Source: Eublepharis macularius (lineage: Eukaryota > Chordata > Lepidosauria > Squamata > Eublepharidae). From it: 64,000 nucleotides of DNA. The notes beneath the pieces are model-generated. The model saw only the letters and a list, made by a program, of their open reading frames with translations, was not told the DNA's origin and searched no databases. A program made the translations under genes and the position numbers. The DNA lies in the NCBI RefSeq assembly GCF_028583425.1, contig NC_072793.1, positions 173,577,681-173,641,680 of the forward strand, written 5' to 3'. This document shows positions 1 to 11,385 of the stretch, one piece after another; the first letter of the stretch is position 1; the number at the start of each line of letters is the position of its first letter.

Positions 1-178
1 CTAGGATCTAAGAAACCCGGGTTTGAATCCCCACTTTGCCACAGAAGGTTGCTTGGTGACTTCGGCCGCATTACAGCCTCTCAGCCAGACCTACCTCACC
101 GGGTTGCTGTGAAGATAAAATAGAAGGGAGGAGAACAACATATAAGCCGCTTTGTGTCCCCCTTGGGGAGAAAAGCAG
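1..178 (+). repeat. tRNA-derived SINE, 5'-truncated
   Basis: A box-B-like GGTTTGAATCC is followed by the usual body of lizard tRNA SINEs: the CTACCTCACCGGGTTG block, a GATAAAATAGAAGG block and the tail with CCTTGGGGAGAAAAG. The 5' end lies outside the window. The same family recurs on both strands through the window. Confidence 0.75.
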
Positions 179-933
179 CACAGACTGGAAGGGTGTTACA
201 AAACAAAGGTGAACTGATGGCCAGCAAGCTCCACGTTCTCAGCAGGCAAACAGCAAGTGAGCTGAACTGAGCTGTTCAGGTATTCGGGCATCCCTACCCT
301 GCAGGGATGTTGTTCTGACACAGCAGTGCATGATATCACCCTATGAACATACCCTTTGCATGCTCAGCAACCACGCTGCTTGCATTGCAGCACATCTGAA
401 TCTCTGGTTCCACTCCATGTATGATTAACCAAGGTCCTAAATAGGGGGTGCTTCAGTCAAACGTAGGGTTGGAAACAGTTGGGAAGAAACTCGGAAGCCC
501 TCAGGTCAATGCGGGGGGTGGGTGGGGGCAGCTTAAATACCATTCTCAGGAGAGTTCCCGGCCACACTCTGACCAGACAGAGACCTGCTGAGCTTCCTTG
601 CAGTTGCTACGTCAGCCTTTCAGCTGTACCCTTAAAACAATTTGCCAAGAAAAAGTTGTGGCAGGGAAGAACCAGATTCACAGACCAGGAAGCCTGACTC
701 CCTCCCATGCACAACTGGGGGGCTTGGGACAGACTCCCCTCCCCCCCGAACAAAAAAATTATCCTCTTAAGAGGGAGCAGGCATAGCCCATGCATGCGAA
801 ATCTTCTCTGTAGCTCAAGCCAGTGAGCCCAGCCAGAAGATTCTCCACATCCTCAAAGCATTCTTATGGAATAGAATACGATATGTAAGTACCTCAGGAT
901 GACTCCTTAGAAGCAACAATGAAGGAATAATCT

Positions 934-1372
934 AGGGTTGCCAACTTCAGTTTGGGAAATTACTGGAGATTTGGGGGTGGGATCTGGGGAAGGCAGGATT
1001 TGGGGATGGGAGGGACCGCAGTGATAATGCCCATAGAGTCTACTCTCCAGAACAGCTGTTTTCTCCAAGGGAAATTATCTCTGTAACCTAGGGTTGCCAG
1101 CCTCCAGGTGGTGGCTGGAGATCTCCCGGAATTACAACTGATCTCCAGGCGATGGAGATCAGTTCCCCTGGAGAAAATGGCTGCTGTGGAGAGTGGACAC
1201 TATGGCGTTATACCATTCTGAGGCCCCTCCCCTCCCCAAACCCCGCCCTCTCCAGGCCCCACCCCTCAAATCTCCAGGAATTTCCCGACCTGGACCTGGC
1301 AGCCCTACTGTAACCTGGAGATGTTGTAATTCCAGGAGAGGGCCAGGCCCTACCTGGAGGTCGGCAACCCTA
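934..1372. repeat. Two abutting copies of the GTTGCCAACCTCCAGGT interspersed repeat
   Basis: Positions 934-1085 hold a minus-orientation copy (GGTTGCCAACTTCAGTTTGG, then a GGAGATTTGGGGGTGG block). Positions 1090-1372 hold a plus-orientation copy (GGTTGCCAGCCTCCAGGTGG, then AAAATGGCTGCTGTGGAG and CCCCTCCCCAAACCCCGCC). The family recurs at 25.3, 26.1, 28.2, 46.4, 59.1 and 60.8 kb. I do not know its formal name; it has no visible coding part and is probably non-autonomous. Confidence 0.7.
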
Positions 1373-1597
1373 GAAAAAGCAGGAAAGGAAAATGAATAAG
1401 GAAAAGTGGCCAGCACCTCCCTCCCCTTTCCTAGAGGGAGGTACTCCAGAGGAGGTAAACTGATGTGACCCTTGCACAGTAAACATCTGAATCTGGCGGG
1501 GCAAAGCAAGGAAAGGGCCCTTTTTGGTTTCTGGAGAGAGTCAGTGCAAGGGTTAAATGTTAGGAGTCTCCATTCCTAGAGAGGCATCAAGGAGAGC

Positions 1598-1624
1598 CAC
1601 GTGACTTACTCCAAACACTTCCGG
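1598..1624 (+). promoter_or_regulatory. Possible proximal promoter elements of gene A
   Basis: A CACGTGAC E-box (1598-1605) and an ACTTCCGG ETS-type site (1617-1624) lie about 280 bp before the SCAN-exon ATG. ETS and E-box sites are common in TATA-less promoters of zinc-finger genes. No CpG island or TATA box is seen here, so this is only a suggestion. Confidence 0.25.
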
Positions 1625-1897
1625 CTTCGATTCCTTCCGTGGGAGAAGTTGCCTTTTAAGTTTTCGACTTATCTTCATGGTTGGTGCACAGCTGCTGTTG
1701 TTTAAAATAAATAGATGAATAATAAAATAATAGTCGCCTTGCAAAATGCCTCTCTGCTTTTGACAAGGGAATTCATCAGTCACAAAATAAGCAGAGCTGG
1801 CTTTGTAGGAAGGCACAGAGCCACTTTACAGAAAATTTGACACGGGAGGAAGGTGATACACTGATATAGGCGGAGGCTGGCTGGAGAGGAGGGGAGG

Positions 1898-2311
1898 ATG
1901 AGGGGACACCTGGACCCAGCAGATCTGGAAACAAGAAAGGGCCTGGGTGCCTCCAAGGCTGGGAGTAGAAGGGAGCTTTGGGAAGAATCCATGCAGGAGA
2001 GCCTTGAAGATGACGTCCTCCCAGCAGTTGCAGAGCACCAGCAATTCAGGCAGTTCTGCTACCAGGAGGCTGAAGGGCCCAGAGAAGTTTGCAGTCAACT
2101 CCACCGCCTTTGTCACCAGTGGCTGAAGCCAGAAAGGCACAGCAAGAAGGAGATCCTCGACTTGGTGGTCCTGGAGCAGTTCCTGGCCATCCTGCCCCCG
2201 GAGATGCAGAGCTGGGTCAGGGAATGTGGGCCAGAGACCAGTTTCCAAGCTGTGGCCCTGGCAGAAGGCTTCCTCCTGAGCCAGGCAGAGGGCGAGAATC
2301 GGGACCAGCAG
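1898..2311 (+). CDS. Gene A exon 1: SCAN domain
   Basis: It encodes 138 residues. The SCAN signature runs from [20 protein letters not shown] to [20 protein letters not shown], with the final helix [10 protein letters not shown]. The exon ends CAG|GTGAGA in phase 0, just after the SCAN domain, as is usual for SCAN-ZNF genes. Confidence 0.92.
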
Positions 2312-5300
2312 GTGAGAGGGTTTCACCAGGTAGTATCTGGGGCACAGAATATGTCCAAGTTATCCTGAAATCCCCCATAGGTTGCCCAGACCACACTAGA
2401 AATCTTCCAAGGAAGGGATTAAACCTCCTGTCTCTTTGCTTGTTCCATTTCTAATCTTTCTCCCCTTGCTGGTATCTCCGCTCTTGTTTCAGATGCCCGT
2501 ACCGTTAGCCGAAGTGGCTACTTGCTTCCCAGAGGCAGACAGGGCTCCAGCAGACCCAAAGCCAAGGCTGCTGTTCTGGGTGATCCCGCCGGACCCTGAC
2601 CAAAGAGCTGTATTTTGGGGTAAAACCTTAAAGTGGAATGGTTTCTCTGGATGTCCTTCAGCAGCCTGAAATTCACAGGCTGTTCTTATGGTCTCCTGAT
2701 TCTGTGGTTGCTACTATATGCACATTTTCCTCTCTACATTCTGTGTCCCCCTCTGCTGCAGTCAACTTTTGTTAATAATAACACAGTAAACCACTCTGAG
2801 TGGGCGTTAAGTTGTCCTGAAGGGTGGTATGTAGATCGAATGTTGTCGTCGTCATCATCATCATTATTAAAGTTATGATATCAGGCACCTTCCAGGTTTT
2901 CTCCTGCATCATAACGTCTTTTCCCTATATTTGCTTTGTCCTAGCTTCTTGGAAAAGTCATACTCTAAGAGGATTTGGTCACAATGTCAACAGGAAGTGT
3001 GGGATTTTGGGGGACCTCCTTCCACACGTGGGAATCATTTCACCTCCATATACCCTCTTGCCTTCCGTTGTGCTTTGCTAGCTTTTGGGGGGTTGGTAGC
3101 AGGCATAGCATTCAAAAATGAAATTTGTTTCAACTGTCCAAGACTTTCAGCATGCAAAGTAGCACTTTGTGGCACTCCTATGAGCCCATATGGGGAGAAC
3201 TCTTTTTGTTCCACAGGAGCAGCTGAACTCCCAAATAAAGGACAGGCTGCCTACCAATTCTGTTTTTGTCCCCTTCAGATGGTGGAGCAATGCTGGGGAT
3301 ACATTCCTTGCCATCTTTTGGGGTTGCAGGGAAAGCAACTTCTGTCCAGCCGGATCAGGTAAGTGTGGAGCTGCAGATCATGCTCCTAGATGCCTTCTTG
3401 GGCCTAATCTCTCTCTCTCTCTCTCTCTCTCCCCCCCCCCTTTGGGGTTTTCTGTGCTGCTCACAATGAAAACATCAGATGAAAGTTTGGATCCTGTTAA
3501 TGAATACTGGGTCTTTGTCACATGATTTCAAAGTATATTCAGGAGGGATATGAAGTTCAGCTTCTGAACAGTCTTCAAGGATAGCACCAAGTAGAGTGCA
3601 TTGCAGTAGTCCAGTGTAGATGTAATTGAGGCATGGATCACTGTGGCTATATCTGACTGGACCAGGAATGCAACTGATGCAACCAACCAAAGCTAGGCAA
3701 ATGCGTTCTGAACCTTCGCAGCCGCCTGGCTTTCTAAGGGGATTGCTGTACTCCCAAGCAGCAAACTTGACTTTTCAGGGAGAGAGTAGCCCCATCCAAG
3801 ACAGGAGCCATTTCAAGTTCCTGGTCAACCTTTCTACTAAGCCAGAGAACGTCTGTCGTGTCAGGATTGAGCTTCAGCTTGTTCACTCTTATCCAGCCCA
3901 TGCTTGACTTCAAGCACCAGTTCAAAACATCAACATCTCCCTTGGAATTAAGGTGGAAGGTAGAGCTAGGTCTGGGAAAATTCAAACTCTCTTTCCTCTG
4001 TGAAACCTGCTTGAGTAACTTTAGGCCTATCTCCCTTCTAGCCTACCTCAGAGGGCTGTTGGGAGAATTTTTAAAATGGAGGAAAGGAGAATTATCAACA
4101 GTGCCCTGAGCTCCTAGGAAGAAGGGTAGGATTTTAAAAATGTGAGAATAAACAGTTTTCTTCGTCTTGCAGCATCCAGTGGCCTTTGAGGAGGTGTCTG
4201 TGTATTTCACCCAGGAGGAGTGGGCTATGCTGGATACGGACCAAAGAGCCTTGTACATTGAAGTCATGCTGGAGATTTGTGGCAATGTGGCTGCTCTAGG
4301 TAAGCCTCCCTCTTCCTTGCTATCTGTAAACTGAAAGGATCCTGTTCCCCCAGCCTGCACTGGCTTGATGAGGTCTGAACATGTTTATTGCTGTGTAGGA
4401 GCCACAGAATATCAAGTGTAGGGGAGTTTCCACTGAAATGGAATTTGTATTTGCAAGTAGCAAAATTCTGTGGGGAGCCCATGGAATCCAAAGCAAAAAC
4501 CTAGAAGAATGGGAAGGGCTCCCCCTAATGGACAGTAAAAGGATGGGTCGGCCCGGACAAATGGATACCTTTTTTCCGCGAGATGTTGCGTTTGGCATTG
4601 CGTTTGTGGTTCTTCTTCCTTGTGCTTGAAGTATTAGAATACAGGAAGAACCCAGCTGGATTAGAGCAGTGGCCCATCTCATTCAACCTCCTATTTCCCT
4701 CAAAGGCCAAAAGATTTCCTGAAATTTCACAAGCTGAAGAATATATACATTTCCTCTTGATGCTTCTTCCTGCTGAAAGAGATACCTCTGAACATGGGGT
4801 TTTGAAATAGTGATTACAGCTAATAACAACAACAACATTCGATTTATATACCTCCCTTCAGGACTACTTAATGCCCACTCAGAGTGGTTTACAAAGTATG
4901 TTATTAATATCCCCACAACAAAACATCCTGTGAGGTGGGTGGGGCTGAGAGAGCTAGAAGCTGTGACTGACCCAGCTGGCTTCGAGTGGAGGAGTGGGGA
5001 ATCAAACTTGGTTCTCCGGATTAGAGTCCCATGCTCTTAAACGCTACACCAAACTGGCTCTTAATGCATACAATAAGGTTGTATGCAAATACCCTTCAAG
5101 AATTATTAATAGAATCAGGGCTCATTTCGAGGGGGAACGCACAGGAACACAGTTCCAGCAGTTCCGTGGCCCCACTCACCTGACTCTCGGCCATTTTGGG
5201 CCCGTTTCAGCCTGGATTGGGGCCAAAACAGCCCGGATCAGGCCTCTGACTGCTGGTGGATCACTCTCCCACTCAGCAGTGGCCTGATCCTAACTATTTT

Positions 5301-7487
5301 GGGCCCCTTTTTGGCCATTTTCAGCCACTTTTTGCCATTTTGGGCCCAATTTTGGCCATAAATGGCCAAGATTGGGTCCAAAACAGCCAGGAGAGGTGAT
5401 GTCAGGGGGTGTGGCATACACAAATCAGTTATGCCAATGACATGTCCGGTGATGGCAAGGGGTGTGGAATATGCTAATGAGTTATGCTAATGAGTTCCTC
5501 CAGCTCTTTTTCTACAAAATGACCCCTGAATAGAATCTATTACAAGCCTCCTCTGATTTGGATGATCCAGGTAACCTGATCTTGTCAGATCTCAGGAGCT
5601 AAGCAGGGTCAGTCCTGATCAGAATTTGGGTGGGACACCAACAAGCAAGGCCAGAGTTTCTGTGCTAGAGGCAGACAATGGCAAGCCACCTACGGATGTC
5701 TCTCGCCTTGAAAACCCAATGGGGTCACTTAAGTCAAGTGCGACTTGATGGTTCACACACAATATATGACCAAATTTGCCTCTTCTTTAAGTCTTTTCTA
5801 TCTCATAAGTACCAAGAGTAGTTAATTGCATTCCGTCCTTCATTTCAACCTATGCTTTTGCCATCTGATCTTACCAGATTCCTTTCTTCTGGCAGGTGGT
5901 GGGTGGGAGACTAAAACAGAGGAAGAACCACTCCAGGTCTCATTGCAAGGGACTGGATTTACAAAAGGGAAACGGAGAAGAAAAACAGAACCAGAACAGA
6001 AGAGGGGGAATAAACCCTCTGCTTCTCAGGGTGCTAAGTCCCAGGACATCCCCCCAACTCAAGGAAAGAACACGTGCCCTGTGTGTGGGAAAACATTCAT
6101 TTATAAATCCATCTTTGATACACACTGGAGAATCCACACAGGGGAGAAACCGTTTAAGTGCTTGGAATGTGGAAAGAGCTTCACTCAAAGCACCACCCTT
6201 ACATTACATAAGAGAACACACACGGGGGAGAAACCATACGTCTGCTTGAAATGCGGAAAGAGGTTCAGCCGTAGCTCAACCCTTACATCACATAAAAGAA
6301 TCCATACAGGAGAAAAACCATACAAATGTTTAGACTGTGGAAAGAGCTTCCGATGGTATACATGCCTTACTTTGCATCAAAGAATCCATTCACATATGTG
6401 CTCTGAAGGTGGAAAGAGTTTCAACTGGAGATGCAACTTTACATCCCAACCAAAAATCCACCTGGGAGAAAAACCATATAAATGTTCAGACTGTGGAAAG
6501 ACTTTTAGAAAAAGAACGGATTTGAATTCCCATCAAAGAATTCACACAGGTGAGAAACCCTACAAATGCTCAGAGTGTGAGAAGACTTTCAGATGGAATA
6601 CTCAACTGAGTTTACATCAAAGAACACACACAGGGGAGGAACCATATAAATGCTCCCTGTGTGGAAAGAACTTCAGTCGGAGTACGCATCTCAATTCACA
6701 CCAAAGACTCCACACAGGGGAGAAACCATATAAATGTCCTGAGTGCGGAAAGAAATTTAGCTGGAATCGCAACCTTCTGTCCCATCAAAAAATTCACCTG
6801 GTAGAAAAACCATATAAATGCTCAGATTGCGAGAAGAGTTTTGGAAACAGAACAGATCTTAATTCCCACCAGAGGATACACACAGGGGAGAAACCTTATA
6901 AATGCTCAGTGTGTGGAGAAACTTTCAGTTGGAGTACTCAGCTGTCTTCACATCGAAGAATGCACACAGGGGAGGAGCAGTACAAATGCTCAGAATGTGG
7001 GAAAAGTTTCAGTCGGAGCACAAGTCTTGCTTCCCATCAAAGAATCCACACAGGAGAGAAACCATATGAATGCTTGCAGTGTGGGAAGAGCTTCAGTCGG
7101 AGCACCTATCTTACTTCGCACCAAAGGATTCACACCGGAGAGAAACCGTATCAGTGCTCAGTGTGTGGAAGGAGCTTTAGTCAGAGCGCTCACCTTGCTT
7201 CCCATCAACGAATCCACACAGGAGAAAAGCCATTTCAGTGCTCTGAGTGCGGCCGGAGCTTCAGTCAAAGAAGAAATCTTGCATCCCATCAGAAGATCCA
7301 CACAGGGGACAAGCCGTATCAATGCCTGGAGTGTGGAAAGAGCTTCATTCAGAGGAGAACTCTTATTTCCCATCAAAGAATTCACATAGGAGAGACTCCT
7401 GTGAATCCTAAAAGTGCTCCCAGACAGCACATACATCATAAATCTCATCTCATTTTCCAGGATTCACACTCAGCCACGACTGTATAA
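1898..7487 (+). CDS. Gene A: SCAN-KRAB-C2H2 zinc-finger protein (5 coding exons)
   Basis: Predicted nuclear DNA-binding regulator of 779 residues. Exons are 1898-2311, 2493-2619, 3279-3358, 4173-4299 and 5896-7487; all have GT/AG borders and phases 0, 1, 0, 1 that join without a break. SCAN spans about residues 46-131 (dimerisation with other SCAN proteins), KRAB-A about 208-249 (in the family, recruits TRIM28 for repression), and fingers about 310-757. There are 15 canonical C2H2 fingers with TGEKPY-type linkers and one decayed finger (fifth) that has lost a Cys and its first His. No KRAB-B exon is seen. The start ATG is the first in frame in the SCAN exon; extra 5' non-coding exons are possible. 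Closest relative in the window is gene D. No one-to-one human orthologue is claimed. Confidence 0.9.
2493..2619 (+). CDS. Gene A exon 2: post-SCAN linker
   Basis: TTTCAG|ATGCCC acceptor; donor GGG|GTAAAA. It encodes a [16 protein letters not shown] segment of the kind that follows SCAN in reptile zinc-finger proteins. It is 127 nt long and leaves one extra base for the next exon. Confidence 0.8.
2757..2876 (+). repeat. Sauria-type SINE, 3' half
   Basis: It holds the AAACCACTCTGAGTGGGCG and GTCCTGAAGGGTGGTATGTA blocks and a (GTC/ATC)n tail, as in the 4816-5062 copy. Confidence 0.7.
3279..3358 (+). CDS. Gene A exon 3: short linker before KRAB
   Basis: 80 nt, CCCTTCAG acceptor and CAG|GTAAGT donor. 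It completes a split Asp codon and reads DGGAMLG...SVQPDQ, ending in phase 0 directly before the KRAB exon. The xQPDQ ending before KRAB is a pattern I associate with lizard SCAN-KRAB genes. Confidence 0.8.
3411..3440. repeat. (CT)n/(C)n microsatellite
   Basis: An uninterrupted TCTCTC run passes into a run of C, within the intron after gene A exon 3. Confidence 0.9.
3540..3990 (-). mobile_element. L2/CR1-type LINE fragment, antisense
   Basis: On the minus strand the sequence reads [20 protein letters not shown], the conserved [12 protein letters not shown]-like block of L2/CR1-clade reverse transcriptases, plus flanking LINE sequence. It is a short, decayed piece inside gene A intron 3. Confidence 0.7.
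4173..4299 (+). CDS. Gene A exon 4: KRAB-A box
   Basis: 127 nt, the standard KRAB-A exon length; TTGCAG acceptor and TAG|GTAAGC donor. It encodes [19 protein letters not shown] and [17 protein letters not shown]. The core WxxLDxxQRxLYxxVM pattern is kept; the usual EN(Y/F) near the end is EIC here, so corepressor affinity may be altered. Confidence 0.93.
4816..5062 (-). repeat. Sauria-type SINE, near full length
   Basis: Read on the minus strand it starts with an AGCCAGTTTGGTGTAG-like head, passes a box-B region and ends with AACCACTCTGAGTGGGC and a (GTT)n tail. This matches the tRNA-derived Sauria SINE with a Bov-B-like tail. A plus-strand 3' half lies at 2757-2876 and another minus copy at 26535-26783. 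Confidence 0.75.
5108..5536. mobile_element. Non-autonomous hAT-like element with 8-bp target duplication
   Basis: The element is 5116-5528. It is bounded by the 8-bp direct repeat AATAGAAT (5108-5115 and 5529-5536). The ends are CAGGGCTCATTT and, reversed, CAGGGGTCATTT. CAGGG termini plus an 8-bp duplication are hAT hallmarks. It has no transposase ORF. A second copy lies at 39600-40023. Confidence 0.85.
5555..5762 (+). repeat. 5S-rRNA-derived SINE
   Basis: The head matches the internal promoter part of 5S rRNA (TCTCAGGAGCTAAGCAGGGT). The body ends with AATGGGGTCACTTAAGTC and GACTTGATGG. Other copies are at 8322-8510, 29483-29680, 41416-41585 and a 3' end at 63436-63478. It is a SINE3-like repeat, not a functional 5S gene. 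Confidence 0.85.
5896..7487 (+). CDS. Gene A exon 5: C2H2 zinc-finger array
   Basis: TTCTGGCAG acceptor. A basic pre-finger region ([15 protein letters not shown], a likely nuclear-localisation stretch) leads into [21 protein letters not shown] and 15 more fingers spaced 84 nt apart. Finger 5 ([17 protein letters not shown]) is degenerate. The exon ends in TAA at 7485-7487. Confidence 0.95.
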
Positions 7488-7826
7488 ATAACTTGCCGTA
7501 TTCTTTCCAATGGAACCTCAGTGTCCAACAGAGAATGCATGAGAGCAAGAGTATAAATGACTGTCAATGAACTGCACGGCGCCTTCATAAGTATAGGAGG
7601 CAAACTTCAACTGGAGTAACTTTGGAGCAGCTGTGGATTTGCCTGGTCCCTTCAGGTATATTAACTTTTCTGTCTAGCAGTCAGGCAAGACATCTGCCTG
7701 ATGGGATACTGCCAGGTCGACAGCGGCCGTTGTAAAGGCTGAAAATATTGGGTTGGATCCTGTGACTTTCTCCTGGGGAGTGAGCAAGACTCTTTAATGG
7801 AAAAGGCTCTTCGGTTTCCAACCTGC

Positions 7827-7832
7827 AATAAA
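7827..7832 (+). terminator. Candidate poly(A) signal of gene A
   Basis: AATAAA lies about 340 bp after the stop codon in sequence with no obvious repeat. Confidence 0.4.
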
Positions 7833-8079
7833 TCTCGGAAGTGGTATTCTACCTCTAAAGTGTTCCATCATTCTGTACCATTTTATAACCACACAGTTGC
7901 GATTAGGGAAGCCGATAGACCCACAAATAGATACTTGGGTCAAATGGGACAGCATTCATTGCTTTTATTTGCTGACAAGTGGTTAGTCAATGCTGTGGGT
8001 GTGACGTGTCTTCTTTGCTTACTGCCAAAGCTTCATGTACCACTGTTGTTGCTAAGAGTTGTTTTAAGGGGGCATGAGA

Positions 8080-8275
8080 TATAGTGGATAGGGTAGGATT
8101 GGGGAGGCCTGAATTCAAATCCTTCCTCAGCCACGCAGACAACTGGGTGGTCTTGGACTCCTTTTCCCACTCCCCTTAACCTACCTCGCAGGGTTGTTGC
8201 AAGGCTGGAGTGGAAGAGGAAAGAATGATGCCCATTGTTCTGAGCTCCTTAGAGGAATCTCTCTATTCTGTTTTA
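8080..8275 (+). repeat. tRNA-derived SINE
   Basis: It holds GAATTCAAATCCTTCC (box B), CCTACCTCGCAGGGTTGTTG and a degenerate tail ending near CTCCTTAGAGG. Confidence 0.65.
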
Positions 8276-8321
8276 TGCTTATTTTTTTCAAATTTCTGCT
8301 ATCTCTACCCTCTTGTGAAGG

Positions 8322-8510
8322 GAAGGCAGCATGGTAAAGCCCAGTCTCGTCAGATCTCGGAAGCTAAGCAGGGTCAGTACATGGATGGGCGATCGCCAAG
8401 GAAGATTCTGCAGAGGAAGGCAATGGCAAAAACACCTCTGCCTCTCACTTGCCTTGAAAGCCCCAGCAGGGGTCACCAAAAGTCTACCGTGACTTGACAG
8501 CACACCTTCC
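8322..8510 (+). repeat. 5S-rRNA-derived SINE
   Basis: CTCGTCAGATCTCGGAAGC, TAAGCAGGGTCAGTACATGG and the GACTTGACAGCAC 3' end are all present. Confidence 0.85.
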
Positions 8511-8514
8511 CTAT

Positions 8515-8612
8515 TGTATTGTTTATTAAATGCCCCAGCTGTTGATCATATTGCCCTCCACTACATAATCCCCCTTGAGTCTCACCGAGAAAGGCAGATT
8601 TTAAATAAAACT
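8515..8612 (+). mobile_element. L2-like LINE 3' end
   Basis: ATTGTATTGTTTATTAAATG...TGAGTCTCACCGAGAAAGGC matches the 3' end of the longer LINE at 53480-54458. Confidence 0.6.
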
Positions 8613-8774
8613 CGTAATTGATAAAGACGCAGAAATCTCGATTTCCAGCTTGCAAATTCACTTGCTCGGACTCCAAGATCTTTAAAGAAAAACGTCAAAA
8701 GGAATTTATTTGTCCATGGGAGGGCAGGACTTATATGTGCTTTTTCGTTGACCAATGTATTTATTTTTACTGTG

Positions 8775-8955
8775 CTTGTTTTGTCTTACTTCATTTACGT
8801 CCTACCCGTCTCTCCAATGGGGGCCCAAAGTGGCTCACATTGACCTGCTGTCCTCCATTTTATCCTCAGAACAACCTTGCGAGGTAGGTTAGACGGAGAA
8901 CATGTGACTGGCCCTAGGTCGTCTAGTGAGCTTCCATGTCAGAGATCTCGTGAAT
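8775..8955 (-). repeat. tRNA-derived SINE, antisense
   Basis: CCTCCATTTTATCCTCAGAA and ACAACCTTGCGAGGTAGGTT blocks are the reverse of the SINE at the start of the window. Confidence 0.7.
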
Positions 8956-9837
8956 AACAAAGATTGTTAATCCAATCCTACTTCATATTGGGGGGCTGAA
9001 TAGGGAGCAGGAAGTGAAAATAAGTCCCCATCATCCACATAGCCTTGGCATCCCAGAAAAGTAACTGCTTGCTTTTTGGAGAGAAGGTCCTAGTGGTGAG
9101 TTGCTCCCTAAAGGACAACACCAACAGCCTTCATCTCTTTAGATCGGCACTTCTGAAGGCATTATTAAGATGTGGGTTGATTAATATAAGGGTTTTTTAA
9201 AAGCTATATAGTAGTGGAGCTGGGCTATGTTTGGCACGGAATTTTTACAGTAACGTCTTGGTGATCTGGTTTGTGTGTGTGATTAAAATTAGGTTTTCAT
9301 GTGTCTGGGCATTTGTGGTTGCAGAAGGTGGGGGTGTAGACATGCTGCAACTGATGTTTTGGAGGGGAGAGATGAGACGAATGCAGGCCAGTTAAGGGGA
9401 AGGGAGGGACTGAGCACTTTTATTTCTTGGGGATGCTACTGGATCCATGTGTATGGCTGGAAACATTGGCTCTGGAATGCATAGCTTCAGGTGGGATTTG
9501 GTTCACACTCATAGACACAGGGAGCTTTGACTCTCGAAAACTTCCACCCTGGAAATCTTGTTGCTCTTTAAGGTGCTGCTGGACTTCAATCTTGCTCTTC
9601 TGTAATGCATAATAGTACCTTTTCCTGGCACCAGCTATGAGCTATCCTTAAGAAATGAGATCTGGCCACAGTAAGCCTCGTTCTGATTGCACTTAGGCTA
9701 GGCTGCTGTCGTGAAATCTATGTGGGTCTGCCCTTGAAGGCTGTTCAGAAGCTTCAGCTGCCACAAGTTTTAGAAAGAGCTTCACTAGTTGGTCGCTTGT
9801 TTCTAGGCACATTTCAAAGGGATGGTTCTTAGTTTTA

Positions 9838-10150
9838 AAGGCTTAAATGGCCTAGGTCAGGGGCAGGATGGCTGTACCATCTTGCCCACCAGTTCTTCAT
9901 CTCCAGCTCTGCTCCGCATGCCTCTGCCTACAGAAATGGGGGAAGGAATGGCAAGCAGAGGACAGGGCTTTTTGGGTGGCGGCACCTTTGTTGCCTTGCT
10001 CATCTCTAATTCATTGTAATTTAGGTGTGTTACAAAAACATTTTAAATGTTTGGGCCTTTGGGTGATTGATCCTGGTCTGTTTATTCAGCTGGATACTTA
10101 CCTGTGTTGTTGTTTTTATCTATAGTTCTGCTTCTATTGATTATGCCTTT
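9838..10150 (+). mobile_element. L2-like LINE 3' fragment
   Basis: It holds the GACAGGGCTTTTTGGGTGGC and GGCACCTTTGTTGCC segment seen near the end of L2-type ORF2 copies (compare 11030-11070). Confidence 0.55.
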
Positions 10151-10734
10151 TTCTGAAACATTGTAGTGCTTCTAATTTCTGTCATGCTAGTTTTTATGCT
10201 TCTGTTAGTGTATTTTTTAAATTGCTATTTATGATTATTTTAAATGTTTTTTTTACTGTTTTCTCATTGTAAGTTGTGGTTAGTTTATTTATTTCATTGT
10301 TTTTTCTTGGCTTAAGTAGATTCCTAGAAAAGACAGCTGAAAAATAATTTGCAACTTGGTGTTTGCCCCATATGCCAGCAGAAGTCTGTCTTGGAGCTTC
10401 ATAATGGTATACTTGTTGGGTTTCTGGAAAGCTGGTACTGAGGAGGAGATCTTTGGATCTTCCGGTCCCCGTTTTTATTCCACGAGCCTGTCTTTTCTGC
10501 TTGTTCATGTATTGTTTACGATTTAATGCTGCTGATTAATTATAAAGCTAAATCCTAACAATTTTTTTTCCAACTTCTGAAACAGCTGTTAGGAATTCCT
10601 GAAATGTTTCCTGAAGATTTGCCTAGGAGATGAAGACCTGTAATCAGTTAATAAAGACCTGGATGCAAAAAAGCCTCACATATCATATGACCACACACAC
10701 ACACCTTGCTCATAAAATAAATGTTCCGGCCACA

Positions 10735-11385
10735 GTGATTATGGTAATGGGGCTGCTTTGGGAAATGGCTTGGATACTTTGGCTTGTCCAAAATGCAGCT
10801 GCCAGAGTTGGGGCAGGATATAAGGTTTGTACCACCCCAGCACTGAAACATCGGCACTAGCTGCCCGTTTGTTTCAGGCCAAAATTCAGAGTGCTGGTTC
10901 TTACCTTGAAAGCACTCAACGCCTTGGGGCCAGGGTACTTGAAGAACAGCCTCTGCCCACCAGTTATGATCTGTCTCATAAGCCCTGCTCTCTGTGCCCC
11001 CCCTTCAGAGGCATGGTAGGTGGCAACCAGAAACAGGGCCTTTTCAGTGGTGGCACCTTGCTTGTTGAACACTCTTCCCTTTGAAGCTCACCCGGCACCT
11101 AAATTGCTTTCTTTTACATGTCGGGCCAAAACATTTCTGTTCTCAGGCTTTTAACAAGGGGCTGATCTTTTAACACTATTTTAATCTGCTAACTGTTATT
11201 TTAAGGTGTCAGTGGCCTGTTTTTATAGTCTGTGTGTTCATGCTGGGATGGAATTTTAATGCTGAGTTTTTAAAATTAGTATCTTTTAATGTTTTGTTTT
11301 TGTTATTTTCATTTTGCAAGCTGCCTCTGGCAGGATCCAGGAGAGGCAGCATGAAATATTTCTAAATAAATAAATTTTAGAGGAC
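10735..11385 (+). mobile_element. L2/CR1-type LINE 3' fragment
   Basis: Plus-strand pieces resemble QNAAARVG, the LPVCFRPKFRVLVL region and KALNALGP-like blocks of the C-terminal part of L2 ORF2, followed by a 3' UTR with AAATAAATAAATTT. It is decayed across frames. Confidence 0.65.

Noticed and set aside
5563-5640. 5S rRNA gene
   Set aside because: The 5S-like head is fused to a SINE body, is mutated, and recurs at five places with the same fusion. It is a SINE.
5896-7480. 84-bp periodic direct repeats resembling a tandem or CRISPR-like array (also at 21.8-23.2, 40.4-41.1, 47.6-48.5 and 62.1-62.9 kb)
   Set aside because: They are zinc-finger codons with TGEKPY linkers in one open frame; no constant repeat with unique spacers.
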